From Dermatophilus congolensis (lineage in GTDB: Bacteria; Actinomycetota; Actinomycetes; Actinomycetales; Dermatophilaceae), in assembly GCA_030538115.1 (NCBI GenBank), contig JAUNUP010000023.1:1-24528 (forward strand): a stretch of DNA of 24,528 nucleotides. Direction: 5' to 3'. Made by a program: the position numbers and the translations under genes. Shown piece after piece: positions 17,012 to 24,528 of the stretch (positions are counted from its first letter, which is position 1; each line of letters begins with the position of its first letter). The notes under the pieces were generated by a model, which searched no databases, was not told the DNA's origin, and saw only the letters and a program-made list of their open reading frames with translations.

Positions 17012-17950
17012 TTACGCGCCCGCCTTCGCACGGCGGATTCGTTCGGGGGCCTCGTAGGGGGTGCCTTGGTAGACGACGTGGTTGAGCCAGTTGGCGTAGA
17101 GCAGAAAACCGTGGGCTCGCCACGAAACGATCGGGTCGCGTGTGGGGTCGTCTCCCGGGAAGTAGCCGTGCGGAAGCCTGATGGGCAGGCCCCTGGCCAC
17201 GTCGCGTTCCCACTCCGCGCGGAGGGTGTCGCGCTCGTACTCCGGGTGGCCCGTCACGTAGAAGGCACGGCCGTCCTTGCGGCCCACGAGGTAGACGCCC
17301 GCGTCCTCCGAGACCGAGAGCAACTCCAGGTCGGGCACCGCCAGAATGTCTTCGGCGTGGGTCTCGGTGTGGCGCGAGTGCGGCGCCGGGAAGTACTCGT
17401 CGAAACCCTGCAGCAGCGGCGTCGCCGGCTTGAGCACCCGGTGCTGGAAGACGCCGAACATCTTCTCGGGCAACTCGTACTTCGGCACGCCGTAGTGGTG
17501 ATACAGGGCCGCTTGCGCGCCCCAGCAGATGTTGAACGTCGAGTACACGTTCTCTTCGGCCCAGTCGAGGATGTCGCGCAGTTCAGGCCAGTAGTTGACA
17601 TTGTCGAACGGCAACCGCTCCACAGGAGCGCCCGTGATGATGAGCCCATCGAACCATTCGTCCTGCACATCCTCGAACGTGCGGTAGAAGGCCGCCATGT
17701 GCTCGGGAGGGGTGTTGCGCGACTCGTGTGACCCCATGTGCAACAGCGAGATCTCCACCTGCAGAGGCGTATTGCCCAGCAACCGGAGCAGGTGGGTCTC
17801 GGTGGCGATCTTCAGCGGCATGAGGTTGAGGATCGCGATGCGCAGTGGACGGATGTCTTGCTGCAGCGCCCGTTCGTCGGACATGACGAAGACACTCTCC
17901 GCCTCCAGCACGGTGCGAGCCGGGAGGTTGTGCGGAATGTTGACGGGCAT
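17012..17950 (-). CDS. metA: homoserine O-acyltransferase (MetA type), predicted acetyltransferase
   Basis: A 312-residue MetA-family enzyme that activates homoserine in methionine synthesis. The glutamine-amidotransferase-like fold carries the nucleophile Cys142 (FNICWGAQA) and the His235/Glu237 pair (VTGHPEYE), at exactly the reference positions. Residue 111 is Glu ([10 protein letters not shown]). In characterised MetA proteins Glu111 goes with acetyl-CoA and Gly111 with succinyl-CoA, so O-acetylhomoserine is the predicted product although the family is usually labelled succinyltransferase. The ATG has AGGGGAG five bases upstream. It is the only gene of the pathway here. About 150 bases of GC-rich leader precede it. 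Confidence 0.95.
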   Translation of the reverse strand: MPVNIPHNLPARTVLEAESVFVMSDERALQQDIRPLRIAILNLMPLKIATETHLLRLLGNTPLQVEISLLHMGSHESRNTPPEHMAAFYRTFEDVQDEWFDGLIITGAPVERLPFDNVNYWPELRDILDWAEENVYSTFNICWGAQAALYHHYGVPKYELPEKMFGVFQHRVLKPATPLLQGFDEYFPAPHSRHTETHAEDILAVPDLELLSVSEDAGVYLVGRKDGRAFYVTGHPEYERDTLRAEWERDVARGLPIRLPHGYFPGDDPTRDPIVSWRAHGFLLYANWLNHVVYQGTPYEAPERIRRAKAGA

Positions 17951-18106
17951 GCAGCTCCCCTAGTGGTCTGGTGGCCGCGTCGGCCCTCCACGCATGACAT
18001 CGGCGGGAGGCCCTGCACCCCTGAGGGTCACGGCCGCACGTGCGCACCATCTTGACGCCAACGCCCCCGAGAGCGACAAAGGCGTTCGCAGCCCGGACAA
18101 CGCACA
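17951..18106 (-). other. GC-rich spacer and possible leader of metA
   Basis: The 156 bases between the terminator and metA contain several possible helices: AACGCC (18060-18065) with GGCGTT (18081-18086), and ACCC/GGGT around TCAG (18017-18028). I looked for SAM-I, SAM-II and SAM-IV core sequences, including the GGCAACCC block, and did not find them. A promoter must lie here, but none stands out. Confidence 0.35.
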
Positions 18107-18145
18107 ACGTCGCTCCCCCCGGCATGTAGCCGGGAGGAGCGACGT
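18107..18145 (-). terminator. hairpin terminator between membrane-protein gene and metA
   Basis: ACGTCGCTCC (18107-18116) pairs perfectly with GGAGCGACGT (18136-18145). After one mismatch, CCCGGC (18118-18123) pairs with GCCGGG (18129-18134) around ATGTA. It lies 81 bases after the stop of the minus-strand gene at 18227 and before metA. A T-rich tract follows only on the plus strand. Confidence 0.8.
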
Positions 18146-18226
18146 CGTGCAGTTTGTTGTCACCGGGTATCAGCCGGCTATCACCTTCAGAGCACGGGCA
18201 GCTCGTCTCGGAGTCGATTCAACCCG

Positions 18227-18781
18227 TCAGCGGGGGCCGGCCCCGGGGTGGTCTTCGCGCGGAGCGGGGGCCGGAGCGGACGCCGCACCGTGACCGCGGT
18301 CGCCGGCCACAGCCGACGATCCCGACTCACGGGCCGGGATCGACTGCGTCGGCGGCGTTGACGAAGTCGACGGAGCGGGCGACGTCGCCCGGGTCGACGA
18401 GGCCGGCGGCGTCGGCGGCGTGGTGGGCCGCCCCGACGTGCCTGGCGCGGCCTGACCGGCACCGGGGCCTTCGCGCTGCTGGAGCTTGGCGCGCGTCTCG
18501 GCAAGTTCGGCCGCCTGCTCCTTCTCGCGCTTCTCGAGCATGCGGCGCTCGCGGTGGGAGCGGTACTTGCGCTTGGTGGCGAAGAACGCGAGCCAGATGC
18601 CCAACAGCAGCAGGAGCATCGACACTGCGCCGAGCACGAACATCGTCACGGGAGTGATGGCGACGACGTTGTTGAACATGTGCACTTCAGTGGCCATCGC
18701 CGTCTGCAGGGAGCCCGCCCAGAGGCAGAACCCGCCGACGGCCAGGGCCGCGATCATCAGGATGCCGCCGATAACGGCCAT
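18227..18781 (-). CDS. small two-helix membrane protein with disordered tail
   Basis: A 184-residue protein I do not recognise. Two hydrophobic segments (about residues 4-26 and 43-67) are joined by a short loop containing MFNNVVAITP. They are followed by a strongly basic stretch KRKYRSHRERR (70-80), a charged helix that may be a coiled coil (about 80-102), and an 80-residue tail rich in Pro, Ser, Thr, Ala and Gly. The positive-inside rule places the tail in the cytoplasm. The ATG has GAGGAGA six bases upstream, a strong start signal. The gene stands alone: a terminator follows it and 111 bases separate it from the EamA gene before it. The N-terminal part resembles small actinobacterial proteins of unknown function. 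Confidence 0.8.
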   Translation of the reverse strand: MAVIGGILMIAALAVGGFCLWAGSLQTAMATEVHMFNNVVAITPVTMFVLGAVSMLLLLLGIWLAFFATKRKYRSHRERRMLEKREKEQAAELAETRAKLQQREGPGAGQAAPGTSGRPTTPPTPPASSTRATSPAPSTSSTPPTQSIPARESGSSAVAGDRGHGAASAPAPAPREDHPGAGPR

Positions 18782-18892
18782 GTCGGTCTCCTCGTCCTGT
18801 CCGGATGTTCCGGGATGGCACGCATTCTCACGCGCCGTACTCGATCATTCTCGATGTCAGGCCCCCACATCGTCAGAAGGGCACAACAGAGG

Positions 18893-19867
18893 CTACGGCA
18901 TCGAAACCGGTCTGCCCGGTTCATGAATCTGCGAAGTCGCCTTGACCGCCGGTTTGCTCGAGTGCTGCTCGTGCAGAGCGAGCCCGACAATGGAGGCGAG
19001 CACTATGGCCATGCCGACCCATTGACTCGGCGCGGGGCGCACCCCCATCACGAGAACGCCGATGAGCGCGGCCGTGAGAGGAAAGGCGAGCTCGGCGAGA
19101 GTGGCGCGCGAGGCCGGCGTGCGGCGGAGGGCTGCGTAGTAAAGGAGCAACGCGAGCAGACCGGGGAATATCGCGAGCAGAAGGAGCGGTGGCACCGCCG
19201 ACATCTGCACTGCTACGGGCGTGCCGGTGAGGGCCACGATGACGGAGAGGGTCACGAACCCGACGACGAACCGCAACGCCGTGAGGTCTCGAAAGGCGAG
19301 TTCGGCGCTCGCCATGCGGCCGAGCACGGTACCGGCCGCCCACAGTGCCGCCGCCGAGAGCGCCAGAAGCGCGGAACTCGCCGAGGCGATCGTCACGCTC
19401 AACGGATCAGCGAACGCGAGCAGCCACGCCCCGACCAGCGCCGGGATCACGAAGAACACGAACCTCGGCCGCAGCCTTTCTCCGAGAAGGAGCGCTGCGA
19501 GAGCGACGGCGATGAGCGGCTGGAGCTTCTGCAGCACCTGCGGCGTGATCGGGTCTCCGACCCGGAACGCCAGGGTGAACAGGGTCGTGGCGAGCGCGGA
19601 CGACCCGGCACCGATGACGAACACCGTGAGCCGCGTGCGCCACGAAGCAGCCCACAACCGCCGGAGCGCGGGCACAAGCCACGGCGAGACGAGCACCACG
19701 AGGATGAGGTGCTCCCAGAAAACCACGGCGAGCGACGGATACTCCTTGGCCAGCGGCGAGCGCCACAGCGCCGAAAGCCCCCAGAACGACGCGGCCAGCG
19801 CGACCAGCCATGTTCTATCCGTTCCGGCTGTTCCGGAGGTTCCGTTGGCACCTCGACTCGCGCTCAC
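18893..19867 (-). CDS. EamA/DMT-superfamily permease
   Basis: A 324-residue polytopic membrane protein with about ten hydrophobic segments arranged as two EamA repeats (roughly residues 20-150 and 160-300). The end of the first repeat reads [19 protein letters not shown], the typical EamA signature; the second has [29 protein letters not shown]. Members export amino acids, nucleosides or other metabolites, and the substrate cannot be read here. The GTG start overlaps the fgd stop as GTGA and has GGAGG seven bases upstream inside fgd, so the two are almost certainly cotranscribed. The C-terminus is a 30-residue hydrophilic tail. Confidence 0.9.
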   Translation of the reverse strand: MSASRGANGTSGTAGTDRTWLVALAASFWGLSALWRSPLAKEYPSLAVVFWEHLILVVLVSPWLVPALRRLWAASWRTRLTVFVIGAGSSALATTLFTLAFRVGDPITPQVLQKLQPLIAVALAALLLGERLRPRFVFFVIPALVGAWLLAFADPLSVTIASASSALLALSAAALWAAGTVLGRMASAELAFRDLTALRFVVGFVTLSVIVALTGTPVAVQMSAVPPLLLLAIFPGLLALLLYYAALRRTPASRATLAELAFPLTAALIGVLVMGVRPAPSQWVGMAIVLASIVGLALHEQHSSKPAVKATSQIHEPGRPVSMP

Positions 19868-20901
19868 GCCGAAACCTCCGAGGGCGTCAGCCGGCGCAGC
19901 TCCGGCAGTACGTCGGAGGCGAAGGTGCGCAGAAAGCGCTCTTGGTCGTCGCCGGGGGCGTGGACGATGAGGTGGTTGAAGCCCAGATCGGTGTATTCCT
20001 TGACCGCGCTGACGATCTCGGTGGGGTCGTTCGAGACGATCCAGCGACGCGCGATCTGCTCGAGGGGTAGCGCGTCGGCCTCCGCCTCCATCTCCTTCGG
20101 GTCGGAGATCGTGTGCTTCTGCTCTGCTGAGAGCGACAGCGGCGCCCAGAAGCGGGTGTTCTCCAGAGCCTGCTCGGCGTCAGGATCCCAGCTGACCTTC
20201 ATTTCGATCATGCGATCGATCTGGTTCACGTCTCTGCCCTTGGCTTCCGCGCCCGTCGCGAGGCCGGGCACCAGCCCGTCGGCGTACAGCTCACGGCCCT
20301 TGCCAGAGGTGCAGATCATGCCGTCGCCGTAGCGGCCGGCGTAGCGCGCCATCATGGGGCCGCCCGCGGCAATGTATACGGGGATGCGCTCGTCTGGGCG
20401 GTCGTAGATGAGCGCGCCACGCGTCTGGTAGTACTCGCCGTCGAAGTCGACCGGTTCCCCCTCCCACAGCCTGATCATGAGGTCGACGGCTTCGCGGAGG
20501 CGACCGAACCGCTCCTTGAACTCGGGCCAGCCGCCCGGCGGTACCGAGCCGACGGCGACCTCGTTCAGCGCCTCTCCGGTGCCGACGCCGGCGATCACCC
20601 GGCCGGGAGCCAAGCACGCCAGGGTCGCGTAGGTCTGTGCGATCACGGCCGGGTTGTAACGAAATGTCGGGGTCAGAACACTTGTCCCGAGAACCACCCG
20701 CTCGGTGCGGGCCGCAACGAACCCCAGCCAGGCGATCGCATTCGGCGAATGCCCGCCGGTGACGCGCCATGGCTGGAAGTGGTCGCTGATCGTGACGGTG
20801 TCGAGGCCGACTTCTTCGGCCAAGACCGCGAATCCGGCCAGGCGGCTCGGGTCGAACTGTTCGGCAGATGCCTTGTAGCCGATTCGGAGCAAAGGTGCCA
20901 T
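19864..20901 (-). CDS. fgd: F420-dependent glucose-6-phosphate dehydrogenase
   Basis: A 345-residue luciferase-like enzyme that oxidises glucose 6-phosphate to 6-phosphogluconolactone while reducing cofactor F420. Long stretches match mycobacterial Fgd1 as I remember it: GYKASAEQF (8-16), SDHFQPW (39-45), [19 protein letters not shown] (71-89), [10 protein letters not shown] (105-114) and [10 protein letters not shown]. Asp40-His41 and Glu110 correspond to its active-site residues. The start is ATG at 20901, giving [12 protein letters not shown], with GAGG five bases upstream; the frame is open to 20940 without support. The host should therefore make F420. The gene overlaps the EamA permease gene by four bases. 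Confidence 0.93.
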   Translation of the reverse strand: MAPLLRIGYKASAEQFDPSRLAGFAVLAEEVGLDTVTISDHFQPWRVTGGHSPNAIAWLGFVAARTERVVLGTSVLTPTFRYNPAVIAQTYATLACLAPGRVIAGVGTGEALNEVAVGSVPPGGWPEFKERFGRLREAVDLMIRLWEGEPVDFDGEYYQTRGALIYDRPDERIPVYIAAGGPMMARYAGRYGDGMICTSGKGRELYADGLVPGLATGAEAKGRDVNQIDRMIEMKVSWDPDAEQALENTRFWAPLSLSAEQKHTISDPKEMEAEADALPLEQIARRWIVSNDPTEIVSAVKEYTDLGFNHLIVHAPGDDQERFLRTFASDVLPELRRLTPSEVSA

Positions 20902-21245
20902 GACTTCCTCACTGTCTATCGAGGCCGGTGCCCGACGCATCGAGAACCAAGCTGCCGACCGGTGCGTTGCGGCTCATCACATCGTCGACTCCCCCAGCCT
21001 GCCAGGCCGAACCGACAACATGCCCGTCAGGGCCGTGGGACCCGCGATCAACCGAACGATGAACCTAGCGATCGACCACGTCGGGTTCGTGCTCTTCGGT
21101 GACGCAACGCTCGCCGCATTCGAACGCGCGCGGCGACAACACCCGGCAACCTCCCACGAAGAACCCTGAGAGCTAGTTGAATTACATCTGTGTGCGTTCT
21201 GAACGCATGATGTACCGAGAGATTTCGACGATGAAAGGACTCGGG
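20902..21245. other. divergent fgd/dctP intergenic region
   Basis: A 344-base spacer that must hold the promoters of fgd (minus) and dctP (plus). The only distinct signal I see is a palindrome near the dctP side (21193-21207). A plus-strand open frame of 89 codons (20900-21169) has no recognisable domain and no ribosome site, so I do not call a gene. No convincing -35/-10 pair is seen; TTGAAT at 21177-21182 is a lone -35-like hexamer. Confidence 0.5.
21193..21207. promoter_or_regulatory. palindrome upstream of dctP, candidate operator
   Basis: TGCGTTC-T-GAACGCA is a perfect 7-bp dyad with a one-base centre, 38 bases before the dctP ATG. It is framed by TACATC (21183-21188) and GATGTA (21209-21214), which are also complementary but spaced unevenly (four bases against one). 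It could be the operator of a substrate-responsive regulator encoded elsewhere or, if transcribed, a stem-loop in the leader. Confidence 0.6.
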
Positions 21246-22256
21246 ATGAAACGACGGACCCTCATGGCCGTCGTCACCGTCGGCGCGCTCACCGTGAGCC
21301 TCGCCGCGTGCGGTGGCGGCGGGTCGGGAGGGGGTGCCGAAAAGACGATCCTCCGACTCGCGTTGAACCAGACGGAGAAGCACCCCTCCTACATCGCTCT
21401 CGACGACTTCAGCAAGAGGCTGGAGGCGGCTTCAGGCGGTCGCTACACCATCGACATCTTCCCCAACGAGGTGCTCGGCGCACAGCAGGAGATCCTCAAC
21501 CTGCAGCGCAACGGCATCGTCGACCTGGCGATCATCTCCAGCACGCAGCTCGAGAACATCAACAAGGACTTCCAGGTCTTCAACCTCCCGCGCGTGTTCG
21601 ACTCCGTCGACCACCAGATGAAGGTCATCAACGACCCCAACATTTCGGGCCCCCTGTTCCACTCGCTGGAGAAGAGCAACAACCTGCTCGTGCTGGGCGG
21701 GTTCACTCAGGGTGAGCGCAACCTGTACACGAAGAAGGCGATCAAGACGCCGGCCGACATGGCGGGCCAGAAGATCCGCGTGCAGGAGAGCCCGGTCATG
21801 CTCGCGATGATCCGCGCGATGGGCGGCAACCCGACCCCGATGGCGTACGGCGAGGTCTACACGGCCCTGCAGGCCAACATCCTCGACGGCGCCGAAAACA
21901 ACGAGGTCTCGTACTTCACGCAGAAGCACTTCGAGGTCGCGCCGATCTTCACGTACACCAAGCACCTCGTCGGCCTCGACTACATGGTGGCCAGCACCGA
22001 CGCGCTCAACAAGATGACCCCCGAAGACCGCACGATCTTCGACGCCGAGTGGACCAAGACCTGGCAGCACTTCGTCGAGCTGTGGGGCACCGCCACCCAA
22101 GAGGCCATCGATGGGGCCAAGGAAGGCGGCGCCACGTTCGCGGAGATCGACACCGCACCGTTCGACGAGAAGCTCAAGCCCGTCGCCGAGTCGCTGCTCT
22201 CCAGCGACGTGCAGAAGGAGATCTACGCCAAGACCCGAGAGGCGGCGGCCCAGTGA
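21246..22256 (+). CDS. dctP: TRAP transporter substrate-binding lipoprotein DctP
   Basis: A 336-residue extracytoplasmic solute receptor of the DctP family. The signal peptide ends in lipobox LAAC (Cys22), followed by a Gly/Ser linker, so the protein is a membrane-anchored lipoprotein, as expected in a Gram-positive cell. The carboxylate-binding region is intact: GQKIRVQESP with its conserved Arg, MGGNPTPMAYGEVYTALQ, and DGAENNEVSY. This suggests an organic acid such as a dicarboxylate or sugar acid, but I cannot choose. The frame is open to 21177; I choose ATG at 21246 because AAGGA is six bases upstream and the signal peptide then starts correctly (MKRRTLM). dctQ overlaps the end as GTGA. 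Confidence 0.94.
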   Translation: MKRRTLMAVVTVGALTVSLAACGGGGSGGGAEKTILRLALNQTEKHPSYIALDDFSKRLEAASGGRYTIDIFPNEVLGAQQEILNLQRNGIVDLAIISSTQLENINKDFQVFNLPRVFDSVDHQMKVINDPNISGPLFHSLEKSNNLLVLGGFTQGERNLYTKKAIKTPADMAGQKIRVQESPVMLAMIRAMGGNPTPMAYGEVYTALQANILDGAENNEVSYFTQKHFEVAPIFTYTKHLVGLDYMVASTDALNKMTPEDRTIFDAEWTKTWQHFVELWGTATQEAIDGAKEGGATFAEIDTAPFDEKLKPVAESLLSSDVQKEIYAKTREAAAQ

Positions 22257-22834
22257 AAGCTCTCACCACCGTCCTGACCAAGATCCTCGAGGTCATCTGC
22301 GCGGTCTTGTTCGCGTTGCTCGTCGTCATCGTCGTGTGGCAGGTCATCGCACGACAGTTGCTCGACAACCCGCAGGCCTGGACAGAAGAGGCCTCCCGCA
22401 TGACGTTCGTGTGGCTCGGCCTGTTCGCTGCGGCTCTCGTGTTCGCCGAGCGCGGCCACATCGCCGTCGACTTCGTCGTGCGCATGTTCGGTAACGGCGC
22501 CCAGAAGGTCGTCGCGATCGTCGTGCAACTGCTCATCATCTTCTTCGCGCTGGCCCTGCTCGTTTGGGGTGGCTGGGTGGCGGGACAGGGTGCGGGCAAC
22601 CAGCACCTCGCCGCCCTCGACTTCCTCACCCTCGGCCAGATGTACATGGTGATGCCGATCACCGGTGTGATCATCACGCTGTTCGCGATCGAGAACATCA
22701 TCAGCATCGCCAACGGCTCCGAGCCGGCCTTCGCCGCCTCCGAGGAGGAGGAACTCCTCGAGCAACTCGAAGCCGAGGGGGCCCTCTCCCACGAGCCGAT
22801 CGACACCGTCTCCGACGACGAGAAGAGGGGCTGA
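22253..22834 (+). CDS. dctQ: TRAP transporter small membrane subunit DctQ
   Basis: A 193-residue small permease subunit with four hydrophobic segments (about residues 8-34, 48-66, 85-109 and 125-148). The family region WTEEASRMTFVWLGLFAAALVF is at about 42-63, and RGHIAVDFV follows it. The C-terminal 40 residues are acidic (EEEELLEQLEAEG) and likely cytoplasmic. The GTG start at 22253 overlaps the dctP stop; much of the longer open frame 5' of it lies within dctP. dctM starts six bases after the stop. Confidence 0.93.
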   Translation: MKALTTVLTKILEVICAVLFALLVVIVVWQVIARQLLDNPQAWTEEASRMTFVWLGLFAAALVFAERGHIAVDFVVRMFGNGAQKVVAIVVQLLIIFFALALLVWGGWVAGQGAGNQHLAALDFLTLGQMYMVMPITGVIITLFAIENIISIANGSEPAFAASEEEELLEQLEAEGALSHEPIDTVSDDEKRG

Positions 22835-22840
22835 TCTGCC

Positions 22841-24145
22841 ATGGATCCTGTGAGTCTCGCCGGCATCGTCCTCGTCGTCGGCATCGCCGCCTGCATCATC
22901 TTCGCCGTGCCGATCGCTGTCGGTATCGGCTTGTCGAGCTTCACCGCCGCCATGGTGCTGCTCGACTTCGACAAGGCCGCCATCGTCAGTGCCCAGAAGG
23001 TATTCACGGGCATCAACAGCTTCACGCTGCTGGCCATCCCGTTCTTCGTGTTGGCCGGTGTGTTGATGAACTCCGGCGGTATCGCCGGGCGGCTCATCGA
23101 CGCGGCCAAGGTCCTGGTCGGCAAGATGCCTAACTCGCTCGCCCAGACCAACGTCGTCGCCAACGCGATGTTCGGAGCCGTCTCCGGTGCCGCCGTCGCT
23201 GCGGCCGCCGCCATCGGCACGGTCATGACCCCACGCATGCGCGAAGAGGGGTACGACCGCAACTTCGCCGCCGCGGTCAACGTGGCCTCCGCTCCCTCCG
23301 GCATGCTCATCCCGCCGAGCAACACGTTCATCGTGTACTCGCTGGTCTCGGGCACGTCGGTGGCCGCGCTGTTCATGGCCGGCGTCGGCCCGGGCCTCGT
23401 CTGGGCCATCGCCTGCATGATCGTTGTCGCGATCCTCGGCCGTAAGTACGGCGGCACCGCCAAGGCCCAGCGCCCGACGATGGCGCAGTTCTGGATCACC
23501 ATCTGGCGTGCCGTTCCGTCGCTGCTGATGATCATCATCGTCGTCGGCGGTATTCTCTTCGGCTGGTTCACCGCCACCGAGAGCTCGGCCATCGCCGTCG
23601 TGTACTGCCTGGTGCTCGGCTTCGCCTACCGCCAGCTCACGGTCAAGGCACTGCCGGGGTTGCTGCTCGACGCCGCCCGCACCACCGCCATCGTCATGCT
23701 GCTCGTCGGTGTGTCGACGGTGCTGTCGTTCGTCATGTCGTTCGCGCACATTCCGAGGCTCGTCTCCGACGCGCTCCTGGGCATCAGCTCGAACGGCAAC
23801 GTCATTCTCATCATCATGATGCTGATCCTGATGGTCGTCGGCTGCTTCATGGACCCGACCCCCGCGATCCTCATCTTCACGCCGATCTTCCTGCCGATCG
23901 TCGAGGGCTTCGGCATCGACCCGCTGCACTTCGGCACGATGATCGTCTACAACCTGTGCGTCGGCGTCATCACCCCGCCGGTCGGCAACGTGCTCTTCGT
24001 CGGTGCCCGGGTTGCCGGGCTCCGCATCGAGCCGGTCGTCGGCAAGCTCGTGTGGTTCCTTCTCGCACTGGTCGTCGGTCTGTTCCTCGTCGTGTTCCTG
24101 CCGCAGATCTCCATGTGGCTGCCGACGAACATGGGCCTGACGTAA
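22841..24145 (+). CDS. dctM: TRAP transporter large membrane subunit DctM
   Basis: A 434-residue large permease subunit with about 12 hydrophobic segments, the sodium- or proton-coupled channel of the TRAP system. Recognisable blocks are GINSFTLLAIPFFVLAG (near 60), the small-residue run in GAVSGAAVAAAAAIGTVMTPRM, PSGMLIPPSNTFIVYS (near 150), DPTPAILIFTPIFLPI and GVITPPVGNVLFVG (near 375). The length is normal. It ends the dctPQM operon; a strong hairpin begins 19 bases after the stop codon. Confidence 0.95.
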   Translation: MDPVSLAGIVLVVGIAACIIFAVPIAVGIGLSSFTAAMVLLDFDKAAIVSAQKVFTGINSFTLLAIPFFVLAGVLMNSGGIAGRLIDAAKVLVGKMPNSLAQTNVVANAMFGAVSGAAVAAAAAIGTVMTPRMREEGYDRNFAAAVNVASAPSGMLIPPSNTFIVYSLVSGTSVAALFMAGVGPGLVWAIACMIVVAILGRKYGGTAKAQRPTMAQFWITIWRAVPSLLMIIIVVGGILFGWFTATESSAIAVVYCLVLGFAYRQLTVKALPGLLLDAARTTAIVMLLVGVSTVLSFVMSFAHIPRLVSDALLGISSNGNVILIIMMLILMVVGCFMDPTPAILIFTPIFLPIVEGFGIDPLHFGTMIVYNLCVGVITPPVGNVLFVGARVAGLRIEPVVGKLVWFLLALVVGLFLVVFLPQISMWLPTNMGLT

Positions 24146-24163
24146 CCCGCGTTCGCAGACGCC

Positions 24164-24205
24164 ACGAAGCCCGGCTCCCCTACTCGAAGGGGTGCCGGGC
24201 TTCGT
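24164..24205 (+). terminator. terminator of the dctPQM operon
   Basis: ACGAAGCCCGGC (24164-24175) pairs perfectly with GCCGGGCTTCGT (24194-24205). After a T/T mismatch, CCCC (24177-24180) pairs with GGGG (24189-24192) around an eight-base loop. It lies 19 bases after dctM. Only a weak T-containing tract (CGTTGT) follows. Confidence 0.88.
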
Positions 24206-24226
24206 CGTTGTGCTCACCTTCTCGCG

Positions 24227-24312
24227 GGGGTCCCATGGCACATGACAACCCCTGCGTGCACCTACCAGCGACGGTGCCATGGGACGGGGAGGACGCACGG
24301 GCCAGCCGGATC
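24227..24312. repeat. hairpin repeat element C1 (forward unit)
   Basis: Arms GTCCCATGGCAC (24230-24241) and GTGCCATGGGAC (24274-24285) pair perfectly around a 32-base loop beginning ATG and carrying CACCTACCA. The copy extends 27 bases past the right arm. All but three of its 86 bases recur at 24443-24528. It begins 21 bases after the dctM terminator. Confidence 0.92.
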
Positions 24313-24347
24313 CCCTGTTCCCGGGCGGACGGCCGGCCCCAGCCCCC

Positions 24348-24402
24348 GTTCCGCGGCACTGGTGCGAACACGTAGCCTGCGGGGATACATGTGCCGCGGA
24401 AC
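24348..24402. repeat. hairpin repeat element, reverse unit with SacII-type arms
   Basis: GTTCCGCGGCAC (24348-24359) and GTGCCGCGGAAC (24391-24402) pair perfectly around 31 bases. Read on the minus strand the loop starts ATGTATCC, so the unit faces opposite to the flanking copies. The CACCT found in other loops is absent. The arms differ from C1 at three positions, each with a matching change in the partner. Confidence 0.8.
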
Positions 24403-24442
24403 CCACCGGAAAAGGCGGACGACCTCCTCCGGCTTCGTCAGT

Positions 24443-24528
24443 GGGGTCCCATGGCACATGACAACCCATACGCGCACCTACCAGCGACGGTGCCATGGGA
24501 CGGGGAGGACGCACGGGCCAGCCGGATC
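24443..24528. repeat. hairpin repeat element C2 (forward unit, reaches window end)
   Basis: A near copy of 24227-24312, offset by 216 bases. Arms are at 24446-24457 and 24490-24501; the three differences all fall in the 5' half of the loop. The similarity runs to the last base of the window, so the tandem array may continue. Confidence 0.92.

Noticed and set aside
20900..21169. An 89-codon plus-strand open frame in the fgd-dctP spacer
   Set aside because: No domain I recognise, no ribosome site, and it covers the region where promoters for both neighbours should lie.
22223..24514. A 763-codon minus-strand open frame opposite dctQ and dctM
   Set aside because: It is antisense to two clear permease genes. 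Its translation is rich in Asp, Glu, Arg and His in a pattern typical of antisense high-GC codons, with no domain.
24227..24528. A CRISPR array as explanation for the repeated 86-base units
   Set aside because: The repeats are too long and too widely and unevenly spaced, alternate in orientation, and no cas gene is present.
24227..24528. An insertion sequence or miniature transposon with target duplication
   Set aside because: No transposase is present and I could not find matching short direct repeats bordering the elements. A mobile origin is still possible through a protein encoded elsewhere.

Overview
The window is a gene-dense, high-GC chromosomal segment of an actinobacterium. The main evidence is the set of protein families: an LprG-type lipoprotein paired with a P55-type exporter, an F420-dependent glucose-6-phosphate dehydrogenase, a DUF3151 protein beside a class II aldolase, and a clpB promoter carrying a HAIR operator. 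Frequent GTG starts, TANNNT -10 boxes and apparent leaderless starts agree with this. Nothing seen is specific to mycolic-acid producers. A Micrococcales-type host is my guess, not a demonstration. I see no rRNA, tRNA, CRISPR array, transposase or phage gene.

Layout. 1-4.6 kb (minus strand): DUF3151 protein, fba, a TrmH/SpoU RNA methyltransferase, lemA, pyrE and a short-chain dehydrogenase, with xthA diverging from the last. 5.5-8.9 kb (plus): a TPP riboswitch followed by thiM-thiE-thiD-tenA. This is a thiamine salvage operon: TenA frees HMP, ThiD and ThiM phosphorylate the two moieties, and ThiE joins them. 8.9-11.4 kb (minus): lprG and an MFS exporter overlapping by ATGA. 11.5-12.4 kb: a secreted repeat protein resembling a beta-propeller. 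12.7-15.3 kb: clpB, with a HAIR operator overlapping a SigH/SigR-like promoter. 15.7-18.8 kb (minus): flavohemoprotein hmp, metA with the Glu111 signature of acetyl-CoA use, and a small membrane protein. 18.9-20.9 kb (minus): fgd overlapping an EamA permease. 21.2-24.1 kb (plus): a dctP-dctQ-dctM TRAP transporter closed by a strong hairpin terminator.

The most unusual content is between genes. Three spacers, each 3' of a gene (clpB, hmp, dctM), carry a family of about 56-bp inverted-repeat units. Each unit has 12-nt arms of the form GTNCC-RY-GGCAC and GTGCC-RY-GGNAC around a 31-33 nt loop. The arms differ between copies but change together so that pairing is kept. Units occur in alternating orientation, like the REP/BIME elements of enterobacteria. 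I do not recognise the family by name. Other regulatory signals of interest are a 12-bp dyad that overlaps the hmp Shine-Dalgarno sequence, a palindrome upstream of dctP, and four genes with TANNNT exactly six bases before a start codon that lacks a Shine-Dalgarno sequence.
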